A DNA stretch of 64,000 nt from NCBI RefSeq assembly GCF_000743525.1, contig NZ_JQGK01000010.1, forward strand, positions 39,437 through 103,436. Direction: 5' to 3'. The notes under the pieces were generated by a model that saw only the letters and a list, made by a program, of their open reading frames with translations, was not told where the DNA came from and ran no database searches. The translations under genes were made by a program, and so were the position numbers. Shown here one piece after another: positions 45,546-55,673 of this stretch; the stretch's first letter is position 1, and each line of letters begins with the position of its first letter. The stretch is from Sulfurospirillum sp. SCADC. GTDB lineage: Bacteria; Campylobacterota; Campylobacteria; Campylobacterales; Sulfurospirillaceae.

Positions 45546-47105
45546 ATGAGTAACCCTAAAATTATCATTTTTGATACCACTTTACGTGATGGTGAGCAGA
45601 GCCCTGGGGCTTCTATGAATACCGAAGAGAAGATTCAGATTGCATTGCAACTTCAAAAATTGGGTGTGGATGTCATCGAAGCAGGATTTGCTGCGGCGAG
45701 TCCTGGCGATTTTGATGCGATTGCACGCATCAGTGAGGCAGTTAGCAAGAGTCGTATCTGTTCACTTGCTCGCGCACTGGATCGTGACATTAAAGCAGCC
45801 GGTGAGGCGGTCACCAAAGCGAAGCTGAACCGCATTCACACTTTTATTGCAACCAGTTCGATTCATATGGAATACAAACTCAAAATGACGCCCGAACAAG
45901 TGATCAAAAAAGCGGTGGAAGCGGTTCAGTATGCCAGAACATTTTGTGACGACGTCGAGTTTAGCTGTGAAGATGCAGGACGCAGCGATGTAAGCTTCAT
46001 GAAAGAGGTGTTAGATGCCGTCATCAACGCAGGTGCGACAACGCTGAACATCCCTGATACCGTTGGATACCGCTTACCCACAGAGATGGGAGCCATCATC
46101 AAATCGTTGAGCGAGTTTGTAGGGGATCGTGCCATTATCTCTGTGCACAATCATAACGACCTAGGTCTTGCTGTGGCAAATTCGTTAGCGTGTATTGAAA
46201 ATGGTGCGCGTCAGGTGGAGTGTACGATCAATGGCTTGGGTGAGCGTGCTGGAAATGCGGCGTTAGAAGAGATCGTGATGGCACTTCGTACGCGTAAAGA
46301 TCATTTCAGTGGCTACGAGACAAACATTAACATCAAAGAGATTTACCCAACGAGTAAGCTCGTTTCATCGATTACGGGTATTGAGCCTCAACCGAACAAG
46401 GCGATTGTGGGTAAAAATGCTTTCTCGCATGAGAGCGGCATTCACCAAGATGGCGTGTTAAAACACACTGAAACCTATGAGATTATGAGTGCCAAAGACA
46501 TTGGTTTGGATAAAAACTCAATCGTTCTTGGCAAACACTCAGGGCGTCATGCGTTTAAAGATAAACTAAGTACGCTTGGATATGAACTGAAAGATGAAGA
46601 GATCAATGAGGCGTTTGAGCGTTTTAAAATCTTAGCCGATCAGAAAAAAGAGATTTTTGATGATGACTTGCGTGCACTTGTCGCGGAGGAGATCACAAAA
46701 ATTCCTCAGGTCTTTGACTTGGTGCGCTTACAACTCTCTGATTGCGCACCTGGAGGTGTTCCGAGTGCGGCTGTGACTATTTTACATGATGGCAAAGAGA
46801 TCACCGACGCGGCGATTGGCAATGGCACGATGGACGCGATCTTTAAAGTGATTGATCGTGTGTGTGGGGTGAGTGGTGAGCTTAAAGATTATAAAGTAGA
46901 CGCCGTTTCACAAGGCAAAGATGCGATGGCAAGAGTTTTGGTTAAGGTTGTGTTTGATGAGAGTAAACCTGCGATTATGGGGCATGGTTTAAGTGTCGAT
47001 ACGATGCTAGCAACCGCTAAAGCGTACATTGGCGCACTCAACAGTTATATCTCGATGCGAGATAACTTACGAACCCTTAAAATGAGTCAAGAAGAGGGTA
47101 TTTAG
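45546..47105 (+). CDS. leuA: 2-isopropylmalate synthase
   Basis: A 519-residue enzyme with TIM-barrel catalytic and C-terminal LeuA regulatory domains. [14 protein letters not shown] opens the barrel, [12 protein letters not shown] holds metal-binding His residues, [14 protein letters not shown] is the family signature, and the last about 130 residues form the leucine-sensing domain. It condenses acetyl-CoA with 2-ketoisovalerate, first step of leucine synthesis. It is monocistronic: own promoter, leader ORF, and a double-palindrome terminator after the stop. Confidence 0.96.
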   Translation: MSNPKIIIFDTTLRDGEQSPGASMNTEEKIQIALQLQKLGVDVIEAGFAAASPGDFDAIARISEAVSKSRICSLARALDRDIKAAGEAVTKAKLNRIHTFIATSSIHMEYKLKMTPEQVIKKAVEAVQYARTFCDDVEFSCEDAGRSDVSFMKEVLDAVINAGATTLNIPDTVGYRLPTEMGAIIKSLSEFVGDRAIISVHNHNDLGLAVANSLACIENGARQVECTINGLGERAGNAALEEIVMALRTRKDHFSGYETNINIKEIYPTSKLVSSITGIEPQPNKAIVGKNAFSHESGIHQDGVLKHTETYEIMSAKDIGLDKNSIVLGKHSGRHAFKDKLSTLGYELKDEEINEAFERFKILADQKKEIFDDDLRALVAEEITKIPQVFDLVRLQLSDCAPGGVPSAAVTILHDGKEITDAAIGNGTMDAIFKVIDRVCGVSGELKDYKVDAVSQGKDAMARVLVKVVFDESKPAIMGHGLSVDTMLATAKAYIGALNSYISMRDNLRTLKMSQEEGI

Positions 47106-47111
47106 CCTCTC

Positions 47112-47151
47112 AAAAATCTTTACATGTAAAGGTTTTTTCCTTTACATGTAA
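47112..47151. terminator. bidirectional terminator built from two iterated palindromes
   Basis: Between the convergent leuA and pflB-like genes, TTACATGTAA occurs at 47120 and 47142. The segments 47120-47132 and 47139-47151 form a 13-bp perfect stem with loop TTTTTT. Each copy can also fold alone as CTTTA-CATG-TAAAG. Read rightward, the first copy is followed by GGTTTTTT. Read leftward, it is followed by ATTTTTG. Both directions thus have a hairpin plus U-run. The 48-base gap holds nothing else. Confidence 0.75.
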
Positions 47152-47153
47152 GC

Positions 47154-49496
47154 TTATCGTTGAATCGCAAAACTAAAATAATCTGAGATAAAACCAATGT
47201 TTCCGATGCTTCTATACTGCGCATTGGCGGCTTCAAAATTGCCTACTTCTTGGTAAAGCAATCCAAGGGCGTATTTACTCTCCACATTGCTTGGATCGGT
47301 GAGCTTTGAGAGTTCCAAAAGCGCAATCGCATTTTCACTGTGCCCTGCACCAATCGCTGCAACCGAGGCTAGAAAAATCGTATGGGTGTCTTTTTTATGA
47401 TAATCATCAATGAGTTTATTGTAAAGGGCAAATGCCTCTTCAAAATTGTTGGTGTAAATCTCCATGTACGCCAGTGTTTGCATGATGGAGGGAATATCGA
47501 TAAGCTCTTCTTCCATTTTCACCCTGACACTGTCGCGTTTTTGATGCAATAATCCTCCAATTTGAAGCAGTTTGATGTACTGCTCTTTCACAATTTTAGG
47601 ACCAAAATAGAAGGCATCATAGTCCAAAGGAAGGCGATTAAACTCCATTTGAATCGCTTTAGCATAATTTTTAATATCTTGTTTTTGATGCTTCACATTA
47701 AACGCAATGATATTGGAAATAATATCTTTGGGAAGCAGTGCTTGAAGTTTTTGCGTACCTAAACGGTAGATGCGCTCATTATTGAGTTTTTGTGCGGCGA
47801 TGATGTTGAGCATAAGACTCAGCGGACTATCTTCTTTCTCTTTTTCAATCCAACGTGTGAGGGAAAAGTGGTTGCCATCGGTGAGGTGAATGAGTGAGGC
47901 GTACAGGTTATCTTTTTCCAGTGTCTGATTTTTGTTAATACTCTCTTTGACATCTTCCGAGAGTTTGGTGATGTCCTTACCGATTAAATTTCCACTCATT
48001 AAAGCAAAAACACCGGCAAGGTAGTTGTTGCTATCAAGATGGTAACTTTTAGAGAAGTTTTTATAGGCTGCAGCATAATCGCCCATTTGTGCGTAGGTAA
48101 GGGCTAAATTGTAGTGCAAAATGGAGTGATTTTTATACTCTTCCACCATTTTTGCAAAAATATCATTGGCTTCGTAGACATGAAAATCGAGTGCTTTTTT
48201 AATCCCTTTACTGATCGCAATATTGACTTTAGAGATCGTAGAGCTCGCTTTAAGATAAGAGAGGGCGGGTCCGATTTCATCAATAAAAATATTCATACTG
48301 CCCTTACGAATGTAATCAATCGTCTGCTTCGCATCAAACACTTTATACGGAGCATAGTAAAAAATAAGGCTATAGGTATTTTCATCATTGAAAAAGAGCT
48401 CTTTTTCAAACTCAAGTTGCGCTTTGTCCACATCAAAGAGCGACGGTTTTAAAATAGCGTGCATTTTATAGATGGGTTTGGCATCTGTATCACGCACTTT
48501 ATAAACTTCACCCATCAGCGAAGCGACATTGCCGAGGTTGCCCATTTTATTTTCAACCATCGCCAATGCCATTTTAATTTTGGGATTTTCGCGGTCATTT
48601 TGCAGCGCTTTGAGCAAGGATGTTTTCGCTTTTAAAAACTCGCCTAGTTTGGCTTGTAAAAGACCAAGGGTAAAATAATCGCTCATTTTTTCGATCTTTT
48701 CAAGCGTGGAGAGGGCATACGCATTGTAATTGAGCGACGCTAATATTTTAGAAGAGAGGTACTCTTGATCTTCTTTGTAAAAATCATTGCTTGGATGCGA
48801 TACAGCACTCAGTGCCTCATAGTAAAAATCTTTATAGTAATGCACCAGTCCTACATAATAGGAGTAGAGTGGGGCGTTACTCTCCTCAGGAAGATACGCA
48901 AATGCAAGATCGATGTAATAGGTAAAAAGTGTATTATCTTTCATCTCCAGTGCACATACGGCAGCATTAATCGCGCTAATGGTACGGTGTTCTTTATTTT
49001 GAATCGCTTTTTTAAACGCTTCTAGGGCTTCTGGAAAGTTTTGTTCTTTCAGTTTTGCGACACCGATGTTGTAGTAAGAGATGGCTTCATTGAACGTGGC
49101 AATTTTTTCATAGATTTTAAGAGCGTCATCTTTATTGCCTTGCTCATACAGAAGATGCGCTTTTTTGATCATGCCTTCCAATTTTGAGGGCGAAAATTGT
49201 TCTTTAATCGCGGGTTTTTCCACCACTTGCGCTATAGCTACAGGTGCATTGGCAGCTCTGTTTTTAGTGTTGATGATGATCACGATGGCAATGATGATTC
49301 CAAGAAGAAGTAGCGATCCCAAAATAAGTAAAATCAGCAATTTTTTCTTGGATTTTCTTTTTTGCTCATCCTCTTCATTTTGGATGACAGAAGCGGTAGC
49401 TGTTTCTTCAGCACCTTCCTCTGTTATCGGCGCAAATCCCTCATCTTCGCTTGTGCTTAAGGGATCCGCTTCGAGGATAACGACTTCTTCTGCCAT
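47154..49496 (-). CDS. pflB: TPR-repeat membrane protein, flagellar PflB-like
   Basis: A 780-residue protein. The first about 50 residues are acidic and cytoplasmic, one membrane segment (KLLILLILGSLLLLGIIIAIV) follows, and the rest is helical repeat with TPR signatures (ALKIYEKIATFNEAISYYNIGVA in pieces; VESKYALGLLYQEVGNFEAA near the end). Size, architecture and position beside serS and trpS match Campylobacter PflB (Cj0390 as I recall), a scaffold that positions the flagellar stators. Synteny is the main support for the name. It is the last gene of the der-aroK-trpS-serS-pflB minus-strand run. Confidence 0.75.
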   Translation of the reverse strand: MAEEVVILEADPLSTSEDEGFAPITEEGAEETATASVIQNEEDEQKRKSKKKLLILLILGSLLLLGIIIAIVIIINTKNRAANAPVAIAQVVEKPAIKEQFSPSKLEGMIKKAHLLYEQGNKDDALKIYEKIATFNEAISYYNIGVAKLKEQNFPEALEAFKKAIQNKEHRTISAINAAVCALEMKDNTLFTYYIDLAFAYLPEESNAPLYSYYVGLVHYYKDFYYEALSAVSHPSNDFYKEDQEYLSSKILASLNYNAYALSTLEKIEKMSDYFTLGLLQAKLGEFLKAKTSLLKALQNDRENPKIKMALAMVENKMGNLGNVASLMGEVYKVRDTDAKPIYKMHAILKPSLFDVDKAQLEFEKELFFNDENTYSLIFYYAPYKVFDAKQTIDYIRKGSMNIFIDEIGPALSYLKASSTISKVNIAISKGIKKALDFHVYEANDIFAKMVEEYKNHSILHYNLALTYAQMGDYAAAYKNFSKSYHLDSNNYLAGVFALMSGNLIGKDITKLSEDVKESINKNQTLEKDNLYASLIHLTDGNHFSLTRWIEKEKEDSPLSLMLNIIAAQKLNNERIYRLGTQKLQALLPKDIISNIIAFNVKHQKQDIKNYAKAIQMEFNRLPLDYDAFYFGPKIVKEQYIKLLQIGGLLHQKRDSVRVKMEEELIDIPSIMQTLAYMEIYTNNFEEAFALYNKLIDDYHKKDTHTIFLASVAAIGAGHSENAIALLELSKLTDPSNVESKYALGLLYQEVGNFEAANAQYRSIGNIGFISDYFSFAIQR

Positions 49497-49497
49497 C

Positions 49498-50742
49498 TTA
49501 CATGTACTTTTTCAAAACGTCTGGGATGGAGACAGTACCATCTTCCATTTGGTAGTTTTCCATAATCGCAATCAACGTTCGACCCACTGCTAAAGAAGAG
49601 CCATTGAGGGTGTGTACTAAACGGTTTTTACCCTCGTCTTTAAAGCGGATTTTCGCCCGTCTGGCTTGGAAATCAAAGGTATTCGAGACGGAGCTAATTT
49701 CACGGTAGCGGTTTTGCCCTGGAAGCCAGACCTCAAGATCTACTGTTTTGGCGGCACTAAAGCCAAGATCGCCACCGCAAAGCATCAAGTGCCGGTGTGG
49801 AAGCCCCAGAGAAGTAAGCAGGTCTGAGGCGCAGGAGAGCATCTCTTCAAAAACGGCTTCACTCTGTTCAGGTGTCGTGATGCAGACCAGTTCTACTTTA
49901 TCAAATTGGTGTTGGCGAATCATACCGCGCGTGTCTTTACCCGCACTGCCAGCCTCTTTTCTAAAACAAGCAGAATAGGCAGTCATTTTAAGAGGAAGCT
50001 CTTCTTTGGTTAAAATCTCATCTCTAAAAAGATTGGTCACAGGCACTTCCGCCGTTGGAATCAAAAAGAGCTCTTCGCCATCGATTTTAAAGAGATCATC
50101 TTCAAATTTAGGCAGTTGTCCTGTTCCCATAAGCGTTTCACGATTCACAATGTAGGGGACAGCAACTTCAACGAAGCCTCGTGTTCGGTTAAAATCAAGC
50201 ATGTAATTAATCAAAGCGCGTTCAAGTCGTGCAGCTTCATTTTTCAAAACACTGAAACGACTCTTTGCCAGTTTAACGCCACGTTCAAAATCGATCCAGT
50301 TTTGCGCACTGTCAATATCCCAATGCTCTTTGGGTGTAAACGAAAACACTCTTGGCTCAAGGACGCGCTTAAGTTCCACATTGTCATTCTCATCTTCACC
50401 CTCAGGTACCAAAGGGGAGGGCATATTGGGGATGATAGTGGCTAACGCTTCCAGTTTCTCTTCTAATGCACGTACGATCTCTGTCGCATCGGCTATTTTT
50501 GCTTTATTTTCTGAGAGTTCCGCTTTAAGAGAGCTCACATCTTTTCCCTCTTTTGCGTACACACCAAAGAGTTTACTTTTAGAATTTTGTTCTGCTTGAA
50601 GCGGCTCTAAAACAAGACGCGCACTTTTAAGTTCCAACGAAATCGCGCGAAGCTCTTCTAAAAGGCTCTCGTCCACTTTTTTCTTTCTGAGGCTTTGTGC
50701 AACGCTTTCAAAATCATTTTGTATGAGTTTAATATCTAACAT
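49498..50742 (-). CDS. serS: seryl-tRNA synthetase
   Basis: A 414-residue class II synthetase. Residues 25-105 are the long coiled-coil arm that binds tRNA-Ser. Motif 2 lies in [16 protein letters not shown], and motif 3 is [20 protein letters not shown] near the C-terminus. It charges tRNA-Ser, including the tRNA-Ser(GCT) in this window. Its last codons TAC ATG TAA are a one-mismatch copy of the iterated palindrome, in the only frame where that motif supplies a stop. Two bases separate it from pflB. Confidence 0.96.
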   Translation of the reverse strand: MLDIKLIQNDFESVAQSLRKKKVDESLLEELRAISLELKSARLVLEPLQAEQNSKSKLFGVYAKEGKDVSSLKAELSENKAKIADATEIVRALEEKLEALATIIPNMPSPLVPEGEDENDNVELKRVLEPRVFSFTPKEHWDIDSAQNWIDFERGVKLAKSRFSVLKNEAARLERALINYMLDFNRTRGFVEVAVPYIVNRETLMGTGQLPKFEDDLFKIDGEELFLIPTAEVPVTNLFRDEILTKEELPLKMTAYSACFRKEAGSAGKDTRGMIRQHQFDKVELVCITTPEQSEAVFEEMLSCASDLLTSLGLPHRHLMLCGGDLGFSAAKTVDLEVWLPGQNRYREISSVSNTFDFQARRAKIRFKDEGKNRLVHTLNGSSLAVGRTLIAIMENYQMEDGTVSIPDVLKKYM

Positions 50743-50750
50743 GCTTTCCC

Positions 50751-51716
50751 TTAACGATAAATTCCAACAAGATCACGAACCACACGCATTTTCTCAGAGG
50801 CAATGGCGCGCGCTTTACGGGCTCCCTCATCCAAGATAGCGAATACTTCCTCTTTATGCGCGACATAATAGGCTCTTTTTTCACGTGCTTCAGCAAAATA
50901 ATCCCAAATGAGTGCACTGAGGTACGCTTTAAAGTGTCCATACCCTTCGCCACCTTTTTGGTAGCGCGCCTGCAATGCAACTACTTCGTCCTTTTCCAAA
51001 AAGAGTTTAGCCAACGCAAACACGTTACATGTAAGATAATCTTTAGGCTCTTCCATTGGTGTTGAGTCAGTCACAATGCGTGACGTCGCTTTTTTGAGCT
51101 CTTTTTCGGTGCAGAAGATGTCGATCGTGTTGCCATAGCTTTTGCTCATTTTAGCGCCATCAAGACCTGGGACGGTTGCGACCGTGTCATCGACTTTGAA
51201 GTCAGGCACTTTAAAGATGTCTCCAAACTCATTGTTAAATTTAATCGCGATATCGCGCGTAATTTCAACGTGTTGAATCTGATCTTTACCCACAGGAATC
51301 ACTTCCGCATCGTAAAGCAAAATATCCGCTGCCATCAAAACAGGATAGGAAAAGAGTGAGTGATTGGCGGCGATGCCTTTAGCGACTTTGTCTTTGTAGC
51401 CGTGTGCGCGCTCCAACAGACCCATCGGCGTGTAGCCTGAGAGAATCCAGTAAAGTTCTAACACCTCTTTGACATCGGACTGTGCCCATAAGGTCGCTTT
51501 GGTCGGGTCAATTCCCAGACTCATAAAATTAATTGCCGCATCAAGGGTGTTATTTTTGAGTGCCACGCCATCTTTTAACGAGGTGAGGGCGTGGTAGTTG
51601 GGGATGAAGATAAACAGATCGCTCTTTTCTTGAAGATCGACCATTTGTTTGATCGCACCAAAATAGTTACCTATGTGAAGTGCACCAGAGGGTTGAATGC
51701 CTGTTAATACTCTCAT
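50751..51716 (-). CDS. trpS: tryptophanyl-tRNA synthetase
   Basis: A 321-residue class I synthetase. [16 protein letters not shown] carries the HIGH-type motif (HIGN), and [10 protein letters not shown] is the KMSKS loop. It attaches tryptophan to its tRNA. The ATG at 51716 is preferred over an adjacent upstream TTG. It is followed closely by serS and preceded by aroK on the same strand. One TTACATGTAA encodes LTCN. Confidence 0.96.
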   Translation of the reverse strand: MRVLTGIQPSGALHIGNYFGAIKQMVDLQEKSDLFIFIPNYHALTSLKDGVALKNNTLDAAINFMSLGIDPTKATLWAQSDVKEVLELYWILSGYTPMGLLERAHGYKDKVAKGIAANHSLFSYPVLMAADILLYDAEVIPVGKDQIQHVEITRDIAIKFNNEFGDIFKVPDFKVDDTVATVPGLDGAKMSKSYGNTIDIFCTEKELKKATSRIVTDSTPMEEPKDYLTCNVFALAKLFLEKDEVVALQARYQKGGEGYGHFKAYLSALIWDYFAEAREKRAYYVAHKEEVFAILDEGARKARAIASEKMRVVRDLVGIYR

Positions 51717-51725
51717 CAATCTGTC

Positions 51726-52265
51726 CTACTCTTTTTCTGTTTTTAACTTTAGTACTGCAATGATCTCTTTGACAATCGCTTCAATGGTTCGCTCTTCCAC
51801 ATCGATGATGATGTCCGCTTTATCTTCGTACAACGATGAGCGATCTTTAAAGAGCGCTCTGGCTTTAGCTTCATCACTCAATAAAGGGCGTTTTGCCAGC
51901 TTAAGATCGGCATTTTCATGTTCACGAAGGCGTTTGAGAATGCCATCAAACGAAGAGCGAAGGTAGATAATCGTTCCAATGTCATCTAAATTATCGACCT
52001 TGAAAAAACCGCCACCGGTTGAGATAATGGCATTTTTGACATTTTTCTCCAGCCATTTAGCCGTTTTTTTCTCCAGTTTCCTAAAGTATGCTTCGCCATC
52101 TGTATCAAAAATAGTCTTGATTTTTCGGTTTTCCATACTCTCAATCAAATCATCGGTATCCAGCCCAAAACGTTTGGTTTTTTTGATCAGCGCTCTGGAA
52201 ATGGTACCTTTGCCCACACCCATAAAGCCAATCAAAACGACATTTTTATTTTTAAGATTCAGCAC
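51726..52265 (-). CDS. aroK: shikimate kinase
   Basis: A 179-residue P-loop kinase. GFMGVGKGT is Walker A, DTDDLIE holds the shikimate-binding Asp, FRKLE the Arg/Glu, and STGGGFF the GGG loop. It phosphorylates shikimate in the chorismate pathway. I chose the GTG at 52265, with AGGA eight bases upstream; a GTG at 52295 has its ribosome site directly touching the start and is less likely. The gene overlaps the end of der by 14 bases. Confidence 0.9.
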   Translation of the reverse strand: MLNLKNKNVVLIGFMGVGKGTISRALIKKTKRFGLDTDDLIESMENRKIKTIFDTDGEAYFRKLEKKTAKWLEKNVKNAIISTGGGFFKVDNLDDIGTIIYLRSSFDGILKRLREHENADLKLAKRPLLSDEAKARALFKDRSSLYEDKADIIIDVEERTIEAIVKEIIAVLKLKTEKE

Positions 52266-53706
52266 CGCTATTTTCCTGTTCGTTATCTCGCTCACCTTTA
52301 GCTCGTGGGTAAAGCAAAATAGGAGAGCCTTCTAGATTGAAATTCTCACGCAATTTGTTGGCAAGGTAGCGTTTGTAGCTAAAGTGCAAGGATCGTGGTT
52401 TATTCATGACCAAAGCGATGCGCGGTGGTTTGGTGAGGTATTGGGTTGCAAAGTAAATTTTAACGATTTTGGAGTGATCACTAGGTATCTGATGCCGAAT
52501 CGTTGCATTTTTGATGACCTCATTGAGTTGACGCGTTGGGATATGCTGTGAATAATTTGCATAGACCGATAAAATCATATCTTTGATTTTTGCAACACGT
52601 TGTTTACTTTTGGCGGAAACGGTGATTAAGGGCGCGTAAGAGAGAAACTTAAAACGGTCTCTGACTTCGGCGGTGATTTTTTCAAAATCGGCGAGGGGAT
52701 TGTCCCATTTATTGAGCACGATGATACATGCCAAATGGTTCTCTTCGACAAGGCCTGCGATGCGCTCATCGAGCTCTAAAAAAGGCTCACTTGTATCTAA
52801 AACAAGCAGGGCAATGTTCGCACGCTCCAACATCTCTTTGGTGCGCATCAGGGCAAATTTTTCAATGCCTTCGATTTTTCCACGACGACGCAGTCCTGCG
52901 GTATCGACAAAGTTGAGGATTTTATCTTCATATTCGATGCTCTCATCCACAGGGTCAATGGTTGTTCCTGCCACACTGCTTACGACGGCTCGTTGTTTTC
53001 CAACAAGGGCGTTAAGCAACGAGCTTTTACCGACATTGACACGTCCGATGATTGCGATATTGATTTGATTGGTCTCAACCTCTTCTTGGATTGCTTCAAG
53101 CAGAGGCTCTTCTTCATCGTCAACGACGCCTTCATTGTCCCAGTATTCATCCTCGTCATCAAAAGCATCCTCTTCGCTCTCCTCTTCTGCTTCGCTAGGA
53201 GGTGGGATAGCGCCTTCAACTGAGGGAAGAAGCTCGCCGATCCACTCCAAAAGGGCACTCACGCCACGGTTGTGTGAAACAGAGATGGGGAAAACACATT
53301 CGGCTCCAAATTCGTCAAACTCCCACGCACGCTCCATCTCTTTGTCATTGTCAATTTTATTGATGACCAAAGCGATCGGTTTTTTACGCGCTTGAAGGGA
53401 GTAAAAGATTTTTCTCTCTTCATCACTGGGTCGCATTTTGCCATCAACAACCATGATGATAATGTCGGCTTTCTTAGAGGCTTCCATCGACATAGTATGG
53501 ACATTTTCAAAGAGTTCTGTGGATTTATCAAGTCCGCCTGTGTCTAAAAGAAGGCATGGTTTTTCGGTGATATAGACTTGATGCGATTTGATGTCGCGCG
53601 TTGTTCCGCTAAAATCAGACGTAATCGCGATGCGTTGTTTCGCGATACGGTTAAATAAAGAGCTTTTTCCCACATTGGGCAGCCCGATAATGGCAATTTT
53701 TTTCAT
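52252..53706 (-). CDS. der: ribosome biogenesis GTPase Der (EngA)
   Basis: A 484-residue protein with two GTPase domains in tandem. GLPNVGKSS (residues 7-15) and GRVNVGKSS (around 205) are the two P-loops; NKID and NKWD are the G4 motifs; a KH-like domain closes the protein (around 400-470). The linker between the domains is very acidic (EEESEEDAFDDEDEY), longer than I recall in E. coli. Der acts in 50S subunit assembly and is essential. The gene is divergent from the DMT transporter gene across a 275-base gap. Confidence 0.96.
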   Translation of the reverse strand: MKKIAIIGLPNVGKSSLFNRIAKQRIAITSDFSGTTRDIKSHQVYITEKPCLLLDTGGLDKSTELFENVHTMSMEASKKADIIIMVVDGKMRPSDEERKIFYSLQARKKPIALVINKIDNDKEMERAWEFDEFGAECVFPISVSHNRGVSALLEWIGELLPSVEGAIPPPSEAEEESEEDAFDDEDEYWDNEGVVDDEEEPLLEAIQEEVETNQINIAIIGRVNVGKSSLLNALVGKQRAVVSSVAGTTIDPVDESIEYEDKILNFVDTAGLRRRGKIEGIEKFALMRTKEMLERANIALLVLDTSEPFLELDERIAGLVEENHLACIIVLNKWDNPLADFEKITAEVRDRFKFLSYAPLITVSAKSKQRVAKIKDMILSVYANYSQHIPTRQLNEVIKNATIRHQIPSDHSKIVKIYFATQYLTKPPRIALVMNKPRSLHFSYKRYLANKLRENFNLEGSPILLYPRAKGERDNEQENSGAES

Positions 53707-53799
53707 AGTAACCTTTAGTACATAATTGACTTGATTATATCCTGTGTTTGCTGTTATTTTGGTAAACTCTCGACATAGAGCGTCTAAGAAGGGAAGGCG

Positions 53800-53813
53800 A
53801 ACGGTGCACCGTT
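53800..53813. repeat. 14-bp perfect palindrome in the der/transporter intergenic region
   Basis: AACGGTGCACCGTT is perfectly self-complementary. It lies in the 275-base gap between divergent genes, together with one TTACATGTAA (53855-53864). An ATG-led reading frame of only ten codons is present there but unsupported. The palindrome might be an operator; nothing else is seen in the gap. Confidence 0.4.
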
Positions 53814-53981
53814 ACGTGCGATGATCTCCATGATTTTAAAATTGGCATTTTAGTTTACATGTAAAGTGTCGTCCAATCATGGCTGAAGATTCATCTACGC
53901 TCCCTCATCAAGATCGAAAAATCAACGGATTTTAACACAGAATTGATTAAGATAACACACTTAGGATCGATCGGAGTTAGT

Positions 53982-54875
53982 TTGAGACAGTTTATTGGCG
54001 GTATAAACAAAGGTGTTTTGTTTATGCTGATCTCCTCGTTTAGTTTTGCGTTTGATGGTGCTTTTGCGAAGGTACTCAGCCAAAGTATGGATTCAGTGGA
54101 AGTGGTCTTTTTTCGCAATGGCATTACCATGTGTATTGTGGCACTGAGTATCATCAAGCTTCCCATCAGGCAAGTGGGTGGAAAGCCTTGGTTACTCCTT
54201 TTTCGAGCCCTCATTGGGTTTGCTTCCATGTTGGTTTTCTTCTACAATATCGCTCATATTCCTCTCGCCGATGCGATCACGTTTTCCAGGACCGCACCTA
54301 TTTTCACCGCTATTTTGGCGTTTTTCTTTTTGAAAGAAAAAATCGGTTGGAAAGGATGGGTGGCGGTTTTTATCGGCTTTATTGGCATTGTGTGTGTGAT
54401 GAAGCCCAACGGTTTGATGTTCTCTAAAACCGATCTTTTTGGACTGTTTAGCGGTCTTGGAGCCGCTCTTGCGTATACGAGTGTGCGAGAACTGAACCGC
54501 GTGTATGACACGCGCATCATTGTCTTAGCCTTTGTCTCAACGGGAACGTTTTTCCCTGCACTTTTTATGGTGTTAAGTGAGTATTTTCACACACCGATGT
54601 TTGATTTTATGTTAGGAACGTTCATTGCGCCTGTAGGAATAGAGTGGCTTTATATTGTGTTAATGGGCTTTTCAGGTGCCATTGGGCAAGTCTATATGAC
54701 CAAGGCGTTTGCGACCACGAAAGCGGGAATTGTAGGAGCTGCTGGGTATTCGATTATCTTCTTTTCGCTGATTATCGGCATGATTTTAGGAGATGGTTTA
54801 CCTGATATTATTGGACTATTTGGTATACTCTTAGTCGTTTTAAGCGGAATCATCGTAGCAAAGGAGAAAGAGTGA
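53982..54875 (+). CDS. DMT-superfamily (EamA) transporter
   Basis: A 297-residue protein with ten hydrophobic segments in two EamA repeats (about 9-130 and 145-295). RTAPIFTAILAFFFLKEKIGWKGW ends the first repeat, in the usual pattern, and VGAAGYSIIFFSLIIGMILGD lies in the second. The family exports metabolites or drugs; substrate unknown. I prefer the TTG at 53982 (GGAG five bases upstream) over a TTG at 53943. kdsA overlaps its end by 4 bases. Confidence 0.8.
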   Translation: MRQFIGGINKGVLFMLISSFSFAFDGAFAKVLSQSMDSVEVVFFRNGITMCIVALSIIKLPIRQVGGKPWLLLFRALIGFASMLVFFYNIAHIPLADAITFSRTAPIFTAILAFFFLKEKIGWKGWVAVFIGFIGIVCVMKPNGLMFSKTDLFGLFSGLGAALAYTSVRELNRVYDTRIIVLAFVSTGTFFPALFMVLSEYFHTPMFDFMLGTFIAPVGIEWLYIVLMGFSGAIGQVYMTKAFATTKAGIVGAAGYSIIFFSLIIGMILGDGLPDIIGLFGILLVVLSGIIVAKEKE

Positions 54876-55672
54876 TTTTAATCGCAGGACCATGTGTCAT
54901 TGAAAGTAGAGACAACCTGTTTAGGGTTGCGGAAAAATTAGTAGGGTATCACGAAGATCCAACCATTGATTTTTACTTTAAAAGCAGTTTTGATAAAGCC
55001 AATCGTACGAGTATCGATAGTTTCAGGGGTCCTGGAATGGACGAGGGGTTGAAACTTTTGGATGAGGTGAGAACGCAGTTTGGCTACAAACTCTTAACCG
55101 ATATTCACGACTATACTCAAGCTAAGCCCGTGGGCGAAGTCGTTGATGTGCTTCAAATCCCTGCATTTTTGTGTCGTCAGACTGACCTTTTAGTCGCCGC
55201 CGCACAGACCAAATGCGTGGTCAATGTTAAAAAAGGGCAGTTTCTAAATCCTGCGGATATGCGCTATTCGGTCAAGAAAGTGCTTGATACCAGAGGTGTG
55301 AAAGAAGAGGGTTATGAAGCCGCTAAAAAAGCAGGCGTGTGGCTGACAGAGCGTGGCAGTACGTTTGGATACGGCAATTTAGTCGTTGATGCGCGTAGTT
55401 TTGGCATCATGCGTGAGTTTGCTCCTGTCATTTTTGATGCAACCCATTCGGTGCAAATGCCAGGAGCTGAAGGGGGTAAAAGTGGTGGAAAACGTGAGTT
55501 TGTCCGTCCGCTTTCACGTTCTGCCGCAGCGGTTGGCGTGGATGGTTTCTTTTTTGAAACCCATTTTAATCCGTGCGAAGCGCTGTGCGATGGACCTAAT
55601 ATGCTAGATCTTGATGATTTGGCTTTGGCGATTAAAGATATTAAGGCGATTCAAGAGAGTTTAAAGGCATAA
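54872..55672 (+). CDS. kdsA: KDO-8-phosphate synthase
   Basis: A 266-residue TIM-barrel enzyme. IAGPCVIES is the start typical of the DAHP/KDO8P synthase family. KSSFDKANRTS, FLCRQTDLLVAAA and FDATHSVQMPG match KdsA. It condenses PEP and arabinose 5-phosphate to KDO-8-phosphate, the sugar that joins lipid A to the core. It starts with GTG, overlapping the transporter stop (GTGA). kdsA is near ribH, nusB and pyrF in Campylobacter too; two other genes lie between here. Confidence 0.95.
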   Translation: MILIAGPCVIESRDNLFRVAEKLVGYHEDPTIDFYFKSSFDKANRTSIDSFRGPGMDEGLKLLDEVRTQFGYKLLTDIHDYTQAKPVGEVVDVLQIPAFLCRQTDLLVAAAQTKCVVNVKKGQFLNPADMRYSVKKVLDTRGVKEEGYEAAKKAGVWLTERGSTFGYGNLVVDARSFGIMREFAPVIFDATHSVQMPGAEGGKSGGKREFVRPLSRSAAAVGVDGFFFETHFNPCEALCDGPNMLDLDDLALAIKDIKAIQESLKA

Positions 55673-55673
55673 G

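Noticed and set aside
53861..53960. Short ATG-led frames in the der/transporter gap as genes
   Set aside because: They are ten codons or so, without a convincing ribosome site or conserved pattern.
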